A stretch of DNA of 51,694 nucleotides from Helicobacter_F equorum (GTDB lineage: Bacteria > Campylobacterota > Campylobacteria > Campylobacterales > Helicobacteraceae), in assembly GCF_042649585.1 (NCBI RefSeq), contig NZ_JBHRZM010000008.1, forward strand, positions 1 to 51,694, read 5' to 3'. A program made the translations under genes and the position numbers. This document shows, in pieces, positions 51,594 to 51,694 of this stretch. Under the pieces are notes generated by a model. That model saw only the letters and a list, made by a program, of their open reading frames with translations. It was not told where the DNA came from and did no database searches. Numbering within the stretch: the first letter of the stretch is position 1; each line of letters opens with the position of its first letter.

Positions 51594-51694
51594 TTAGAAC
51601 TTCTTCCTCTCAACATCAACTAGTATATCATCAGCTATAGTATTAACCTTTTGAGTAATCTCATTAGTGTTATTAGCTACTTCAACATTTTCTT
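51594..51694 (-). CDS. Methyl-accepting chemotaxis protein, C-terminal end (partial)
   Basis: The minus strand encodes ...EVANNTNEITQKVNTIADDI followed by a short LVDVERKKF tail and TAA at 51594-51596. The pattern of heptad-spaced asparagine, threonine and isoleucine residues is that of the signalling domain end of a chemoreceptor. The gene continues beyond the window. Confidence 0.7.
   Translation of the reverse strand, partial: ENVEVANNTNEITQKVNTIADDILVDVERKKF

Noticed and set aside
1..51694. CRISPR array, insertion sequence or prophage
   Set aside because: No regularly spaced direct repeats, transposase, integrase or phage structural genes were seen; the genes near the two tRNAs show no attachment-site duplication that I could find.

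Overview
The window looks like chromosome from a Helicobacter, most likely an intestinal/enterohepatic rather than a gastric species. Base composition is AT-rich. Several blocks keep the gene order known from H. pylori: ferredoxin-Ppx/GppA-WaaC-LpxL, LutABC next to LctP, CcoNOQP-DUF4006, and MtnN-FabD. Other genes (periplasmic nitrate reductase napAGHBLD, hisIE, a ModE-type regulator, type II/type IV pseudopilins) are absent from H. pylori as I know it and are typical of other Campylobacterota. No insertion sequence, prophage or CRISPR array was seen. The species cannot be named from this sequence alone.

Layout. 1-2.7 kb: tRNA-Val, then a convergent two-gene unit (family 8 glycosyltransferase, radical SAM protein), each gene carrying a G10 tract. 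2.7-4.4 kb: YhbP-like protein and di-heme cytochrome c peroxidase. 4.4-10.5 kb: a tightly overlapped minus-strand operon for envelope lipid and LPS work (fdxA, ppx/gppA, waaC, lpxL, mlaE, mlaF, msrA). 10.6-16.1 kb: Gfo/Idh/MocA oxidoreductase, DUF2393 protein, hisIE, SPFH protein, ilvE, rpsI and rplM. 16.4-22.7 kb: the nap operon, followed on the other strand by a MarR-type and a ModE-type regulator. 23.7-28.4 kb: L-lactate oxidation (lutABC) divergent from the lactate permease. 28.4-31.6 kb: PAP2 phosphatase, two lipoproteins, dapD. 31.9-36.8 kb: cbb3 oxidase operon ccoNOQP with four downstream membrane genes, including a 35-residue ORF. 36.8-38.2 kb: three small pseudopilin-like genes. 38.2-40.8 kb: ydcH-like, gatC, ung, TPR protein, tpiA. 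40.9-43.5 kb: two more pseudopilin-like genes, mtnN, fabD. 43.6-44.4 kb: tRNA-Ser(GCU) and a TRL-family lipoprotein behind a structured leader. 44.4-50.9 kb: a minus-strand run with a phase-variable GT2 glycosyltransferase, pseB, mrdA and its membrane partner, a GNAT protein, an RDD protein, pyrE and an outer membrane protein. 51.0 kb to the end: a DUF2147 protein and the 3' end of a chemotaxis receptor.

How the genes work together. Respiration dominates the middle: lactate enters through LctP and is oxidised by LutABC; electrons can go to nitrate through NapGH-NapBA or to oxygen at low tension through the cbb3 oxidase. The two ends carry surface-glycan genes controlled by homopolymeric tracts. 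All three tracts are exactly 10 nt here. At that length the radical SAM gene is in frame, while both glycosyltransferases are frameshifted off and would be restored by one added base.

The signals I rank highest are these three contingency loci (one in a radical SAM gene), the pseudopilin genes in a genus whose known DNA uptake uses a ComB type IV secretion system, and strong over-representation of the heptamer AGATTCT/AGAATCT. Smaller points are an inverted repeat over the marR promoter, a structured leader upstream of the TRL lipoprotein gene, and a short ORF inside the cco operon.
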